Positions 42,759-53,273 of a stretch of 64,000 nt of DNA are shown here, one piece after another. Location of the stretch: assembly GCF_000876015.1 (NCBI RefSeq), contig NZ_BBQM01000013.1, positions 124,001-188,000 on the forward strand, given 5' to 3'. Every line of letters begins with the position of its first letter. Positions within the stretch are counted from its first letter, which is position 1. The notes under the pieces were generated by a model, which did no database searches, was not told where the DNA came from, and saw only the letters and a program-made list of their open reading frames with translations. The stretch is from Cupriavidus basilensis (GTDB lineage: Bacteria; Pseudomonadota; Gammaproteobacteria; Burkholderiales; Burkholderiaceae). A program made the position numbers and the translations under genes.

Positions 42759-43076
42759 ATGAAACGACAGTTCCTTGGCTTGCTCGCCCGCATCTACGTC
42801 CTCCAGTTCGCCGTCGAGGTCCCGGCCACCGTGGCCATGCTCGCCGAAATGCTGATGGAGTACGGCTTCCAGGTGGATATCGGCTCCGTCCGCCCGCTGC
42901 TGCGCGCGCTGCAGATGGACGGCTACATCGAAAGCGTGCTGCGCGACGGCATCGGGCGGGTCTACCTGATCACCGAACGCGGGCGCGAGGAACTGCGCGC
43001 CAGCCGCGCGCACGTGGACGATCTCTACCGCCGCCTGCACTCGCGCAACGATCCCTCCGAAGCCTCCAACGGCTGA
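42759..43076 (+). CDS. PadR-like winged-helix protein
   Basis: A 105-residue single-domain winged-helix protein. FLGLLARIYVLQFAVEVPATVAMLAEML, SVRPLLRALQMDGYIES and GRVYLITERGREEL resemble the DNA-binding part of PadR or related small regulators, without the C-terminal dimerisation coil of long PadR proteins. The target is unknown. It is preceded by the short-RNA terminator and followed by a bidirectional terminator, so it is a separate transcript or a read-through product. Confidence 0.7.
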   Translation: MKRQFLGLLARIYVLQFAVEVPATVAMLAEMLMEYGFQVDIGSVRPLLRALQMDGYIESVLRDGIGRVYLITERGREELRASRAHVDDLYRRLHSRNDPSEASNG

Positions 43077-43170
43077 CCCGCCGGCCGTTCTCCCCTGCCG
43101 CGCCGCGTTTGCCGCGATACCGTCCGTACCCGTTTCTGCGTGGCCACGCGCGCCGGCGCCGGCCCGCCTC

Positions 43171-43219
43171 CGACGAAAAAAGCCCGGACGCGGCAGCGCC
43201 TCCGGGCTTTTTTTCGTCG
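43171..43219. terminator. Bidirectional intrinsic terminator
   Basis: GACGAAAAAAGCCCGGA (43172-43188) and TCCGGGCTTTTTTTCGTC (43201-43218) are inverted around a GC-rich loop, with A-runs left and T-runs right. It ends both the PadR-like gene (+) and the phosphonate-type ABC operon (-). Confidence 0.9.
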
Positions 43220-43238
43220 GCGGGCCGGTCAGGCCGCC

Positions 43239-44258
43239 TTACTTCTTCTCGGCCTTGCCTTCGTAGCGCTTGCTCCACTCGGCCAGGATGCGGTCGCGGT
43301 TGGTGCTGGCCCAGCCGAAGTCGTTCTTGATCAGGCGCTTCTCGTAGTCGGCCGGCAGCAGCGCATCGGGCTTGGCGATGCCGGGAATGGCCAGCACCGC
43401 GAAGTTCTTCTCGTACAGCGCCATCGCCTCGCCGGAGGCGGAGAAGTCGGCCAGCCTGCGCGCGGCTTCCAGGTTCCTGGTGCCCTTGACGATGGCGGTG
43501 GCCTCGATGTCCCAGCCCAGCCCCTCGGACGGCAGCACGATGTCGATCGGCGCGCCTTCCTTCTTGGTCTTCATGGCGCGGTACTCGAACGCGATGCCGA
43601 TCGGGAACTCGCCCTGCGCGGCCATCTTGCACGGCTTGGAGCCCGAATGCGTGTACAGGCCGATGTTCTTGTGCAGCGCGTCCATGTAGGACCAGCCCTT
43701 CTGCTCGCCCATCATCTGCAGCCACGCGCTCACGTCGAGGTAGCCGGTGCCGGACGAGGCCGGATGCGGCATGACGATCTTGCCGGCGTACACCGGCTTG
43801 GTCAGGTCGGCCCACGAGGCCGGCTTGGGCAGGCCCTGCTTCTGCGCCTCCACGGTGTTGAAGCAGATCGCCGCGCCCCAGACGTCCATGCCGACCCAGG
43901 CCGGCGGGTTGGCGGCGCTGCGGTATTGCGCCTCCACCGCCGCCAGGTTCTTCGGCGCGTACGGCTGCAGCATGCCTTCCTTGTCGAGGATGGCCAGGCT
44001 GGAGCCGGCCAGGCCCCAGATCGCGTCGGCGCGCGGCGCGGCCTTCTCGGCCAGCAGCTTGGCGGTGACGATGCCGGTGGAGTCGCGCACCCACTTGATC
44101 TCGATGTCCGGGTTGGCCTTCTCGAAGGCGGCCTTGTAGGCGGCGATCTGGTCGGCCTCGAGCGCCGTGTAGACGGTCAGCACGGTGTTGGCATGGGCGG
44201 CGCCGGCCAGCAGCGCGAAGGCGGCCACGGCGGTGGCGGTGCGGAACGGATGAGGCAT
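43239..44258 (-). CDS. ABC transporter substrate-binding protein (2-aminoethylphosphonate type)
   Basis: A 339-residue periplasmic binding protein with signal peptide ending AHA (about 22) and mature start NTVLTVYTALEADQIAAYK. The TVYTALE opening and the GIAFEYRAMKTKKEGAPI segment match the family annotated as putative 2-aminoethylphosphonate binding protein (PhnS-like), related to ferric-ion binding proteins. It is the last gene of a minus-strand operon: ATPase, permease, binding protein. Iron(III), phosphonate or another anion are all possible; no phosphonate-degrading gene is in the window. Confidence 0.82.
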   Translation of the reverse strand: MPHPFRTATAVAAFALLAGAAHANTVLTVYTALEADQIAAYKAAFEKANPDIEIKWVRDSTGIVTAKLLAEKAAPRADAIWGLAGSSLAILDKEGMLQPYAPKNLAAVEAQYRSAANPPAWVGMDVWGAAICFNTVEAQKQGLPKPASWADLTKPVYAGKIVMPHPASSGTGYLDVSAWLQMMGEQKGWSYMDALHKNIGLYTHSGSKPCKMAAQGEFPIGIAFEYRAMKTKKEGAPIDIVLPSEGLGWDIEATAIVKGTRNLEAARRLADFSASGEAMALYEKNFAVLAIPGIAKPDALLPADYEKRLIKNDFGWASTNRDRILAEWSKRYEGKAEKK

Positions 44259-44319
44259 GGTTTCTCCTTGGGATGCGTGCGGATGCGGTGTTGCGGGTTC
44301 GGAAATCCGGGCCGGCCGG

Positions 44320-46049
44320 TCAGTGCGCCGGCGCGCGCCACGCCTGCGTGCGGCGCAGCCAGCCGCGCGCGGCGCCGAGCAGCAGCAGGCAGGCCAGCGC
44401 CGAGGTCAGCAGGATCAGCGTGGACATGGCCGCGGCGGACGCGGTGTCGCCGGCGTCGTCCATGTTCAGCACGGAGATCGCGGCCAGCACGGTGTCGGGG
44501 CTGTAGAGGAAGACCACCGCCGACACCGTGGTCATGGCCGAGACGAACAGGTAGCGGAAGATGTCGAGCAGCGCCGGCAGGCAGACCGGCACCGTGACGC
44601 GCCAGCAGGTCGCCAGCGGCGCCACGCCGAGCGACAGCGCCGCGGCCTCGAACTCGCCGTCGAGCTGGCGCAGCGCGGCGGCGGCGGTGAGGTGGCCGGT
44701 GGTGTAGAAATGCGCCACGTTGCAGAGCACCAGCAGCGTCATGGTGCCGTACAGCGCGTGCAGCGGATTGGCCGGCGCGTTGAAGAAGAACACGTAGCCG
44801 AGGCCGAGCACCAGCCCGGGCACCGCCATCGGCAGCATGAAGCCGGCGCGCAGCGCGCCGTGCAGCCAGGCCGGCCCGCGCGTGCGCTCGGTCAGCCAGG
44901 CGCCGAGGAAGATCGCCGCGGTGCCGGCCAGCGCGGTCAGCGCCGCCATCTTCAGGCTGTTGCGGTAGGCCAGCCAGCCGCCGCCGTCCATGTTGTCGAA
45001 GTCGTAGTGCGCCAGCGTGAGCTGCAGGTTGTACGGCCACAGCCTGACCAGCGAGGCGCCCACCGCCGCGGCCAGCACCAGCAGCAGCGCGCCGCCCACG
45101 GCCAGCACCACCAGCAGGCAGGCCGCGTCGCGCAGGCGGTCGCGGCCCGGCACGTAGACCTGCGCGCGGCTCGACATCTGCGCGCGCTGGCGGCGCTGCA
45201 TGGCGACGTCCACGCCGAAGGTCAGCAGCGCCGGCAACAGCAGCAGCATGCCGATCAGCGCGCCGCGCGCGAACTGCTGCTGCCCCACCACCGCCTTGTA
45301 GGCCTCCAGCGCCAGCACCGGATAGCCGCCGCCCACCACCTTGGGCACGCCGAAATCCGTCACCACCAGCGTCAACACCAGGCAGGCCGCGCCGAACAGG
45401 CCGTGGCGCGCGCCCGGCAGCGTCACCGTGAGGAAGGTGCGCCACGGCGACGCGCCCATCGCGCGCGCGGCCTCGTACAGGCGCGCGTCGGCCAGCGAGA
45501 GCGCGGCCATCAGCACCATCAGCGCGTGCGGGAACGTGTAGAAGGCCTCGCCCAGCACGATGCCCCAGAAGCCGTAGATGCCGCCGGCGCCGAAGGCGCC
45601 CTTGAAGATGCCCTGGTTGCCGAACAGGTAGACCAGCGCGATGCCCGGCAGCAGCGACGGCGCGAACAGCGGCAGCAGCGCGATGCCGCGCCACAGCGGC
45701 TTGAGCGCGACGCGCGAGCGCTGCAGCGCGTAGGCGAAGCCGAACGCCAGCGGCACCACCAGCGCGGCCACGGTCAGCGAGACCGCCAGGCTGCGCCCGA
45801 GCAGCGGCACGAAATTGGGATTGGCGGCCAGCTCCGCCATGCGCGCGGGCAAGGCCCAGTTGCCGGCCTGGTCGAACCATGCCTGCCCGAACAGCGCCAG
45901 CAGCGGCAGCGCGAGCGCCACCGCCAGGCCCGCCAGCCACAGCCACTTCATGCCGGCCGGCGCGCCGTGGGCGAGGCGCCGCGCCAGCCCGGCGCCGCCG
46001 GCGCGCCCGGCAGGCGCGGCCGCGGCGGCGGCCACGGGTGCCGCGCGCG

Positions 46050-46053
<4 letters not shown>
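44320..46053 (-). CDS. ABC transporter permease, two fused membrane domains
   Basis: A 577-residue permease with about 12 helices in two repeats, each with the permease EAA-type loop (EAARAMGASPWRTFLTVTLP and EAAALSLGVAPLATCWRVTVP). This fused form is typical of ThiP/FbpB-like systems and of putative aminoethylphosphonate importers (PhnU-like). The start at 46053 overlaps the ATPase stop (ATGA), fixing the reading. A basic, Ala-rich 35-residue N-terminus precedes the first helix. Confidence 0.88.
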
Positions 46054-47150
<1,097 letters not shown>

Positions 47151-47250
47151 GAATACCCAACCCTTGATGCCATGATGACAGGGGGGCATGTTAGGGACGG
47201 CGCGTGCCAGTCATGTGGCAGCCGGGCAAAGAATGCCGATGCGGGTATTG

Positions 47251-47344
47251 GCGGATTTGCGGGGCGGATTTGCGGGCGGATTGACGGGTGAATCGACGAG
47301 CGGACTGGCGAACGAATTGACGAACGGATCGGCGAACGGATCGG
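47251..47344. repeat. Degenerate 12-13 base tandem repeats downstream of the GGDEF-EAL gene
   Basis: GCGGATTTGCGGG occurs twice exactly (47251-47263, 47264-47276) and CGAACGGATCGG twice exactly (47321-47332, 47333-47344), with diverged units between. It lies between the ABC operon start and the end of the GGDEF-EAL gene. Slippage array; no function evident. Confidence 0.7.
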
Positions 47345-47356
47345 CTGGCCGGCGCC

Positions 47357-50300
47357 CTACCCGTTCGACGCCACGCGCGCGGGGCGCGCCTGCATGGTGG
47401 CCTCGCCGCCCGCCGCGCAGATCTCCATCAGGCCACCGAGCGGCACCGCCTGGCAGAACAGGTAGCCCTGCACGGCATCGCAGCCGCGCTCGCGCAGGAA
47501 GGCGAACTGCGCCGGCGACTCCACGCCCTCGGCCACCACCTGCAGGTGCAGTTGATGGCCGAGCGCGATAATGGCGGCGGCGACGGCCTGGTGGTGCTCG
47601 TCGTGCGCCACGTCGTCGACGAAGGACTTGTCGATCTTGAGCTTGTCGATCGGCAGCCGCGTCAGGTAGCTCAGGCCGGAATAGCCGGTGCCGAAATCGT
47701 CGATCGACAGGCCCACGCCGAGCGCGCGCACGCGCTCGAAGGTCTCGATGGTCTTGCTGCCGCCCTCGATCAGGATGCCCTCGGTGACTTCGATGGTCAG
47801 CGCCCGCGCCGGCAGCCCTGCCGCCTCCAGGCACTGCTTGACCATCGCGGGAAAGCCGGCCTGGCGCAGCTGCAGCGGCGAGATGTTGACCGCCACCTCC
47901 AGCTCGCGGCCCAGCTTGCCGCGCAGCTGCTGGATCTCGCGGCAGGCGGTGGCCAGGATCCATTCGCCCAGCGGCATGATGAGCCCGCTCTGCTCGGCGA
48001 TCGGGATGAACTCGGCCGGCGGAATCACGCCGCGCTCGGGCGTGTCCCAGTGGATCAGCGCCTCCACGCCGGTGATGCGCAGCGTGGCGGCATCGACGAT
48101 GGGCTGGTAGCGCAGCCGGAACGCGCGCGCGGCCAGCGCGCGCCGCAGCAGGCCCTCGATGGTGAAGCGCGCCATCGACGCCTCCGCCATCTCGCTGGAG
48201 AAGCGGCACAACTGCGCGCCGCCGCCGCGCTTGGCGGCGTACATGGCGGCGTCGGCGTTCTTGAGCAGGTCGGCGAGGTTGTCGCCATCGTCGGGGCACA
48301 GCACCATGCCGATCGACGGCGTCAGGCGCAGGCGCTGGCTGCCCAGGCGCAGCTCCTCCGACAGGCGCGCCAGGATCTTGGCCGCGACCAGCTCGGCCTC
48401 GCTGTCCTGGGCGATGGCGTCGAGCACCACCACGAACTCGTCGCCGCCCATGCGCGCGACCAGGTCGGCGTGGCGCACGGCGGCCTTGAGGCGGTCGGCG
48501 ACGATGCGCAGCACCTCGTCGCCGATATGGTGGCCGAGCGACTCGTTGATGCGCTTGAACTGGTCCAGGTCCAGCAGCAGCAGCGCGATGCGCTCGCCCT
48601 TGCGCAGCGCGCGCTGCAGCACCAGCTCGGTACGCGCGTGCAGCTGGGCGCGGTTGGGCAGGCCGGTGAGCGCGTCGTGGTGCGCCAGGTGGCGGATGTA
48701 CTCGTCGGCGCGCTTGCGCTCGGTCAGGTCGTGCGCGATGGCCAGATAGCCGCCGCCGTCCAGCGCCGCGCCCGGCCCCGGCGCCGGCGCGCCCGGCAGC
48801 GCGGTGAGCGTCAGCTGCACCGGCAGGCGCGAGCCGCCCTTGCGCACGTAGGTCCATTCCTGCTCGTCGGCCAGCCCCAGGCGCGCCTTGCCGGTCACGG
48901 CCGGCAGGCCCGCCGCGACCGGCTCGCCCAGCTCGCTGGTGAGCGCCGCGGCGCGCGCGGCCACCTCGTCGGCGTCGAGGAAATCGAGATAGCGCATGCG
49001 CCCGGCCACCTCGCTGGCCTGGTACCACAACATGCGCTGGCCGGCGCGGTTGATGCCCGTCACCAGCCCGTCGCGGTCGAAGGTGATCACGCACAGCGCG
49101 GTGTGGTCGAGCACGCGCGAGGTGCGCTCGGCCTGCTCGGCCGCCGCCAGCTCGGCGCGGCGCACCGCGCTCAGGTCGGTGACCGTCCACAGCACGCGGC
49201 CGGCGCCGGCCGCCGGCACCGGCGTGGCGGTCACGCGCGCCGGGAACACGGTGCCGTCGGCCTTGCGCGCGGCCGCGTCGAGCCGGCCCTCGGGGGCGCC
49301 CGCGGCCAGCGCCGCCGCGTCCGGCAGCAAGGTGGCGATGGCGACGCCGGCGAACTGGTCCGCCGCCTTGCCGAACATCGCCGCGGCGGCGGCGCTGGCG
49401 GTCTGGATGTGGCCGCCGGCATCGCACACGATGAAGGCGTCGGTGGCGCTGGCCAGCCCGGCGCGCTGCAGGGCGCCGTCGGACTGGCGCGCCTGGCGCG
49501 CCCGCGCGGCCAGTTGCCAGGCGCGGCGCTGCTGGCGCGACAGCACCAGCACCAGCCAGGCCAGCAGTGCCGAGACCAGCACGCCGCCGGCCAGCACCAG
49601 CCAGGCGCGGCGCGGCCGGTGCGCGGCCTCGAAGGCGGGCGTGGTGGCGCCGTGCAGGGTCCACACCCGGCCGCCGAAGGCCAGGTCGCGGTCGGCCGCG
49701 ATCTGCGGCGCGGGCGCGCCGGCCTCGGGCTCGGCGTCGCCGGCCAGGAAGGCGGCCGGCGTGGCGTCGCGCCCGTCGTAGAGCGCCAGCGAGAGCGCGC
49801 CGGCCGCCGGCAGGCTGACCCCGCGCAGCAGGTCGTCGAGCCGCAGCGAGGCGTAGACGTAGCCGGCCACCGCCTGGCGCCGCTGCGCGGTGGTGTTCAG
49901 CGGCATGCCGTTGGCGTACACCGGCATGTAGAGCACGGCGCCGCGCTGCGGCATCTGCGCCTCGCTCTCGCGCACCAGCTCCAGGCGCGTGGTCAGGCGC
50001 GCCTCCCCGCTGTCGCGGGCGGCGTCCACCGCGGCGCGGCGCGCCGGATCGGACAGGATGTCGTAGCCCAGCCCGCGCGTGATGCGCCCGGCAAACGGCT
50101 CGACGAAGACGATCGGGGCGTACAGCTCGCGCGCGCCGCGCGGGTAGACCTCGAACACCGGCAGGCCCTCGCGGCGCATGGTCTCGCCCAGGCGCTCGAG
50201 GTCGCGCGCCGCGGTCAGGCGCGCGAAGCCGATCGAATGGGTGCCGGCCGGCAGGTCGTCGATCTGGGCGGTGTACAGGTAGCTGCGCCACTGCGCGCGC

Positions 50301-50533
50301 GTGGCGTTGGGATCGGCCGCGAACAGGCCGGTGGTGCCGCGCAGCAGTTGCTCGTTCTCCTGCAGGCGGCGCTGCAGGGCGGCGTGGACCGGCGCGTAAT
50401 AGCCGTCGAAGTCGGCGCGCGCCGCCTCGCGCTCGAGCGCGCGCATGGCGTGCCAGGCACCGCCCGTGGCGAGCGCGCCGGCGGCCGCCGCCAGCAGGGA
50501 CAGCAGCACGGGCGAAAGTGAGGGCAGTTTCAT
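47357..50533 (-). CDS. CHASE-PAS-GGDEF-EAL cyclic-di-GMP enzyme
   Basis: A 1058-residue membrane sensor. One N-terminal helix (about 8-26), a periplasmic CHASE domain (about 40-300), a second helix (about 310-335), two PAS regions (about 355-470 and 475-620), then GGDEF (motif ARMGGDEF near 694, with an RHAD inhibitory site five residues before) and EAL (motif EAL near 822, and DDFGTGYSGLSYL later). Both catalytic motifs are intact, so it could make or degrade c-di-GMP; intact EAL motifs often win in such hybrids. Divergent from a diguanylate cyclase and near bcs genes. Confidence 0.92.
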   Translation of the reverse strand: MKLPSLSPVLLSLLAAAAGALATGGAWHAMRALEREAARADFDGYYAPVHAALQRRLQENEQLLRGTTGLFAADPNATRAQWRSYLYTAQIDDLPAGTHSIGFARLTAARDLERLGETMRREGLPVFEVYPRGARELYAPIVFVEPFAGRITRGLGYDILSDPARRAAVDAARDSGEARLTTRLELVRESEAQMPQRGAVLYMPVYANGMPLNTTAQRRQAVAGYVYASLRLDDLLRGVSLPAAGALSLALYDGRDATPAAFLAGDAEPEAGAPAPQIAADRDLAFGGRVWTLHGATTPAFEAAHRPRRAWLVLAGGVLVSALLAWLVLVLSRQQRRAWQLAARARQARQSDGALQRAGLASATDAFIVCDAGGHIQTASAAAAAMFGKAADQFAGVAIATLLPDAAALAAGAPEGRLDAAARKADGTVFPARVTATPVPAAGAGRVLWTVTDLSAVRRAELAAAEQAERTSRVLDHTALCVITFDRDGLVTGINRAGQRMLWYQASEVAGRMRYLDFLDADEVAARAAALTSELGEPVAAGLPAVTGKARLGLADEQEWTYVRKGGSRLPVQLTLTALPGAPAPGPGAALDGGGYLAIAHDLTERKRADEYIRHLAHHDALTGLPNRAQLHARTELVLQRALRKGERIALLLLDLDQFKRINESLGHHIGDEVLRIVADRLKAAVRHADLVARMGGDEFVVVLDAIAQDSEAELVAAKILARLSEELRLGSQRLRLTPSIGMVLCPDDGDNLADLLKNADAAMYAAKRGGGAQLCRFSSEMAEASMARFTIEGLLRRALAARAFRLRYQPIVDAATLRITGVEALIHWDTPERGVIPPAEFIPIAEQSGLIMPLGEWILATACREIQQLRGKLGRELEVAVNISPLQLRQAGFPAMVKQCLEAAGLPARALTIEVTEGILIEGGSKTIETFERVRALGVGLSIDDFGTGYSGLSYLTRLPIDKLKIDKSFVDDVAHDEHHQAVAAAIIALGHQLHLQVVAEGVESPAQFAFLRERGCDAVQGYLFCQAVPLGGLMEICAAGGEATMQARPARVASNG

Positions 50534-50824
50534 GTATGGTCCTGGCGCGGATGGAAGCCCTCGGAGCCTCGCCCTGCCGCTGCAGGGCTACGAGGCACTA
50601 TACCTTGGCGGCCGGGCCTCGCCCAGCCCCGGCGCGCCCGCGCAACGTGCGGCGCCACACGCACACGCGCGGCGGCCGGCGCGCGCGCATGCCGGACTCG
50701 CGCCCGGCCGGCGCTTGTGGTAGGGTTGCCGCACCCGCAACCCTGTCGTAGCCGGATTTCCCGGCAGCCCAGCGGGGCCGGCCGGCCGCAAGGCGCGTGC
50801 CGCCCCCCGACTCCGCCGGCTCGC
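50534..50824. other. Divergent promoter region of two c-di-GMP genes
   Basis: 291 bases, GC-rich, with no protein gene supported and no clear operator. Promoters for both flanking genes must lie here. Confidence 0.5.
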
Positions 50825-52816
50825 ATGTCATTCGTTTCGCTTTCCCTGAAAGCGCGTCTCGCGCTGATCACCACGGCGCTGGCCGCCGTGCTCGGTACCG
50901 GCATCGTGCTGGCCTCGCTCCATTACGCCCACAACGACCTGCGCGCCGCGCTGCAGGACCAGCAGGACTCCATCGTCAAGCTGGCCGCCAGCCAGCTCGA
51001 CACCGCGATGGAAGACCGCATCACGCTGCTGTCCCACCTCGCGCCGCAGCTGGCGGACCAGCTGACGCTGCCCACCCCGGCGCTGCGCCGCCTGCTGGAC
51101 AGCCGCATCCCGATCCCCGGCACCTTCAACTCCTACATCATCGCCGACGCCCAGGGCCGCATGCTGGGCCAGCCGGGCGTGCCGGTCAGCATCGCCGACC
51201 GCGACTACTTCCGCGAGGCCGCGCGCACGCTGGAGCCGGTGGTCTCGGCGCCGATCCGCGCCCGCACCAACGGCACCACCGGCGTGCTGGTGACGGTGCA
51301 GATCCTCTCGGCGCAGGGCGAGTTCCGCGGCCTGCTGGGCGGCTGGCTGAACCTGGCCAGCGCCAACTTCCTGGTCGAGATCACCCACAACCGGCTCGGC
51401 ACCACCGGCTTCTACTGCCTGGTCTCGTCCGGGCGCGCGCCGGTCTACGTGCGCCACCCCGATCCGGCCCGCGCCATGCAGCCGGCGCGCGCGCTGGGCG
51501 ACACCTGCGGCGCGGACAACCGCAACGGGCGCATCGAGTTCCTCTGGCCCGAGCGGCCGCTGATCGCGCGCTACCTGATGGAGAGCACCGGCTGGGAGCT
51601 GGTGGCCGTGCTGCCCGCGCAGGAGGCCTTCGAGCCGCTGCACGCCATGCAGGCGCGCTTCCTGTGCCTGGCGCTGCTGGCGCTGGCGGGGGTGGCGCTG
51701 ATGATCTGGCTGACCGTGCGGCACCTGCTGGCGCCGCTCACGCGCCTGCGCCAGGTGGTGCGCGAGAGCGCCCACGACCTGGCCGCCTACGAGCGCCTGC
51801 CGGCCCAGCAGCACGACGAGATCGGCGACCTCGCGCGCGCCTTCGGCCAGCTCATGCGCGACCTGCGCGAGCGGCGCGAGCAGCTCGACCTGAGCGAGCG
51901 CCAGCTGCGCGCCGTCACCGACACGCTGCCCGCGCTGCTCGGCTTCATCGACACCGAGGAGCGCTACCTGTTCAACAACGCGGCCTACGAGCGCACCTTC
52001 GGCATCCCGCTCGACAAGCTGCGCGGCATGACCGTGCGCGAGGTCGTGGGCGAGACCCGCTACACGCGCGCGCGGCCGTTCCTGCAGAAGGCGCTGGCGG
52101 GCACCGCCGTGACCTTCGAGGTGGAGGACAGCGATCCCGAGTACCGCTGCATGGAAACCAGCCTGCGCCCGGAATGGAATGCCGACGGCAGCCAGGTGAT
52201 CGGCGTGCACGTGCACGTGCAGGACGTGACCCAGCGCAAGCTGGAGACCATGCGGCTGTCGCGCATCTCGCGCCTGGACCACCTCACGCAGCTGCTCAAC
52301 CGCAGCGCGTTCGAGTCGCTGCTGCAGGCGGCCATGACGCGCAGCCGCGAAGGCGGCCGGCTGATGGCGCTGCTCTACCTCGACATGGACCGCTTCAAGG
52401 CCGTCAACGACTTCCACGGCCACATCACCGGCGACCTGCTGCTGCAGGCGTTCGGGCGGCGCCTGCAGCGCTGCGTGCGCGAGCGCGACGCGGTGGCCCG
52501 GCTCGGCGGCGACGAGTTCGCCGTGGTGCTGGAGGACATCGGCGCCGCGGCCAACGCGCGGCGCATCGCCAACGCCATCGTGATGTCGGTCAGCCGGCGC
52601 TTCTTCATCGACGGCGTGTTCGCCGACGTGGACGTGAGCATCGGCGTGGCGCTCTACCAGGGCGCGCCGATGCCCGACCAGGAACTGATGCGCCAGGCCG
52701 ACACCCTGCTCTACCGCGCCAAGGCCGCGGGCCGCGGGCGCTTCGAGATCGGCCCGCCCGAGCTGCTGCCGCAGGACGCGGGCGGCGCGTGGCCGCAGGA
52801 TACGCCGGACCTCTAG
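50825..52816 (+). CDS. Cache-HAMP-PAS diguanylate cyclase
   Basis: A 663-residue membrane sensor: helix (about 12-32), periplasmic double Cache domain (about 40-275; IADRDYFREAARTLEPVVS is typical), second helix (about 280-302), HAMP (about 303-360), PAS (about 370-490; DTLPALLGFIDTEERYLFNN) and GGDEF (ARLGGDEF near 560, with RERD inhibitory site before it). It should synthesise c-di-GMP in response to an extracellular small ligand. The ATG at 50825 places the first helix properly; 36 upstream codons are proline/arginine-rich and unlikely. Confidence 0.92.
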   Translation: MSFVSLSLKARLALITTALAAVLGTGIVLASLHYAHNDLRAALQDQQDSIVKLAASQLDTAMEDRITLLSHLAPQLADQLTLPTPALRRLLDSRIPIPGTFNSYIIADAQGRMLGQPGVPVSIADRDYFREAARTLEPVVSAPIRARTNGTTGVLVTVQILSAQGEFRGLLGGWLNLASANFLVEITHNRLGTTGFYCLVSSGRAPVYVRHPDPARAMQPARALGDTCGADNRNGRIEFLWPERPLIARYLMESTGWELVAVLPAQEAFEPLHAMQARFLCLALLALAGVALMIWLTVRHLLAPLTRLRQVVRESAHDLAAYERLPAQQHDEIGDLARAFGQLMRDLRERREQLDLSERQLRAVTDTLPALLGFIDTEERYLFNNAAYERTFGIPLDKLRGMTVREVVGETRYTRARPFLQKALAGTAVTFEVEDSDPEYRCMETSLRPEWNADGSQVIGVHVHVQDVTQRKLETMRLSRISRLDHLTQLLNRSAFESLLQAAMTRSREGGRLMALLYLDMDRFKAVNDFHGHITGDLLLQAFGRRLQRCVRERDAVARLGGDEFAVVLEDIGAAANARRIANAIVMSVSRRFFIDGVFADVDVSIGVALYQGAPMPDQELMRQADTLLYRAKAAGRGRFEIGPPELLPQDAGGAWPQDTPDL

Positions 52817-52873
52817 GCGCGGCGGCCTCGCCCGCGTCTCTGGCCTCCGCGGCCTCTGTGGCTTCTGCGGCCT

Positions 52874-53203
52874 CTATTCGCCCTCGAACGGCACGTGCTT
52901 GCCGTCGCGCGACTGGTAGCCGAGCTTGGTGTCGGCGCCCATCATCTTTTCCCAGGCCACCATCGCGTCGGCCACGGCGTTGGGCTCGCCCTTGAACACC
53001 AGCACGTCGTTGCCGCAATTCGGGCACTGGCCGCCGAACACGGCGTCGATGCCGCGCAGGTTGGGCGCGTCGATGGCGTCGAAGGTGCCGAAGGCGGTCT
53101 TGCACGCGCCGCACACCAGTTGGGCGGGCCGCAGGGCCGCCAGTTTTGCGCGGGCCTGCTCCGCGCGCGCCGCCTGGCTGCCCCGGCGTTTTGCTTCACC
53201 CAT
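52874..53203 (-). CDS. Small zinc-ribbon protein of unknown function
   Basis: A 109-residue protein starting MGEAKRRG, an N-terminal tag seen in several small Zn proteins. Two Cys pairs, C31-x2-C34 and C60-x2-C63, form a zinc ribbon, followed by a helical, charged tail. It lies 70 bases downstream of bcsC on the same strand and could be cotranscribed, but nothing ties it to cellulose. No function known to me. Confidence 0.75.
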   Translation of the reverse strand: MGEAKRRGSQAARAEQARAKLAALRPAQLVCGACKTAFGTFDAIDAPNLRGIDAVFGGQCPNCGNDVLVFKGEPNAVADAMVAWEKMMGADTKLGYQSRDGKHVPFEGE

Positions 53204-53273
53204 GATTCACTTCCTTCGCGCGCGCCGGCTGGCGCGCGCTTTCTCCAAGCATTGATATGGCCGGCGGCGCCGC

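Noticed and set aside
47251..47344. Repeats as a CRISPR array
   Set aside because: Units are 12-13 bases, adjacent without spacers, and degenerate.
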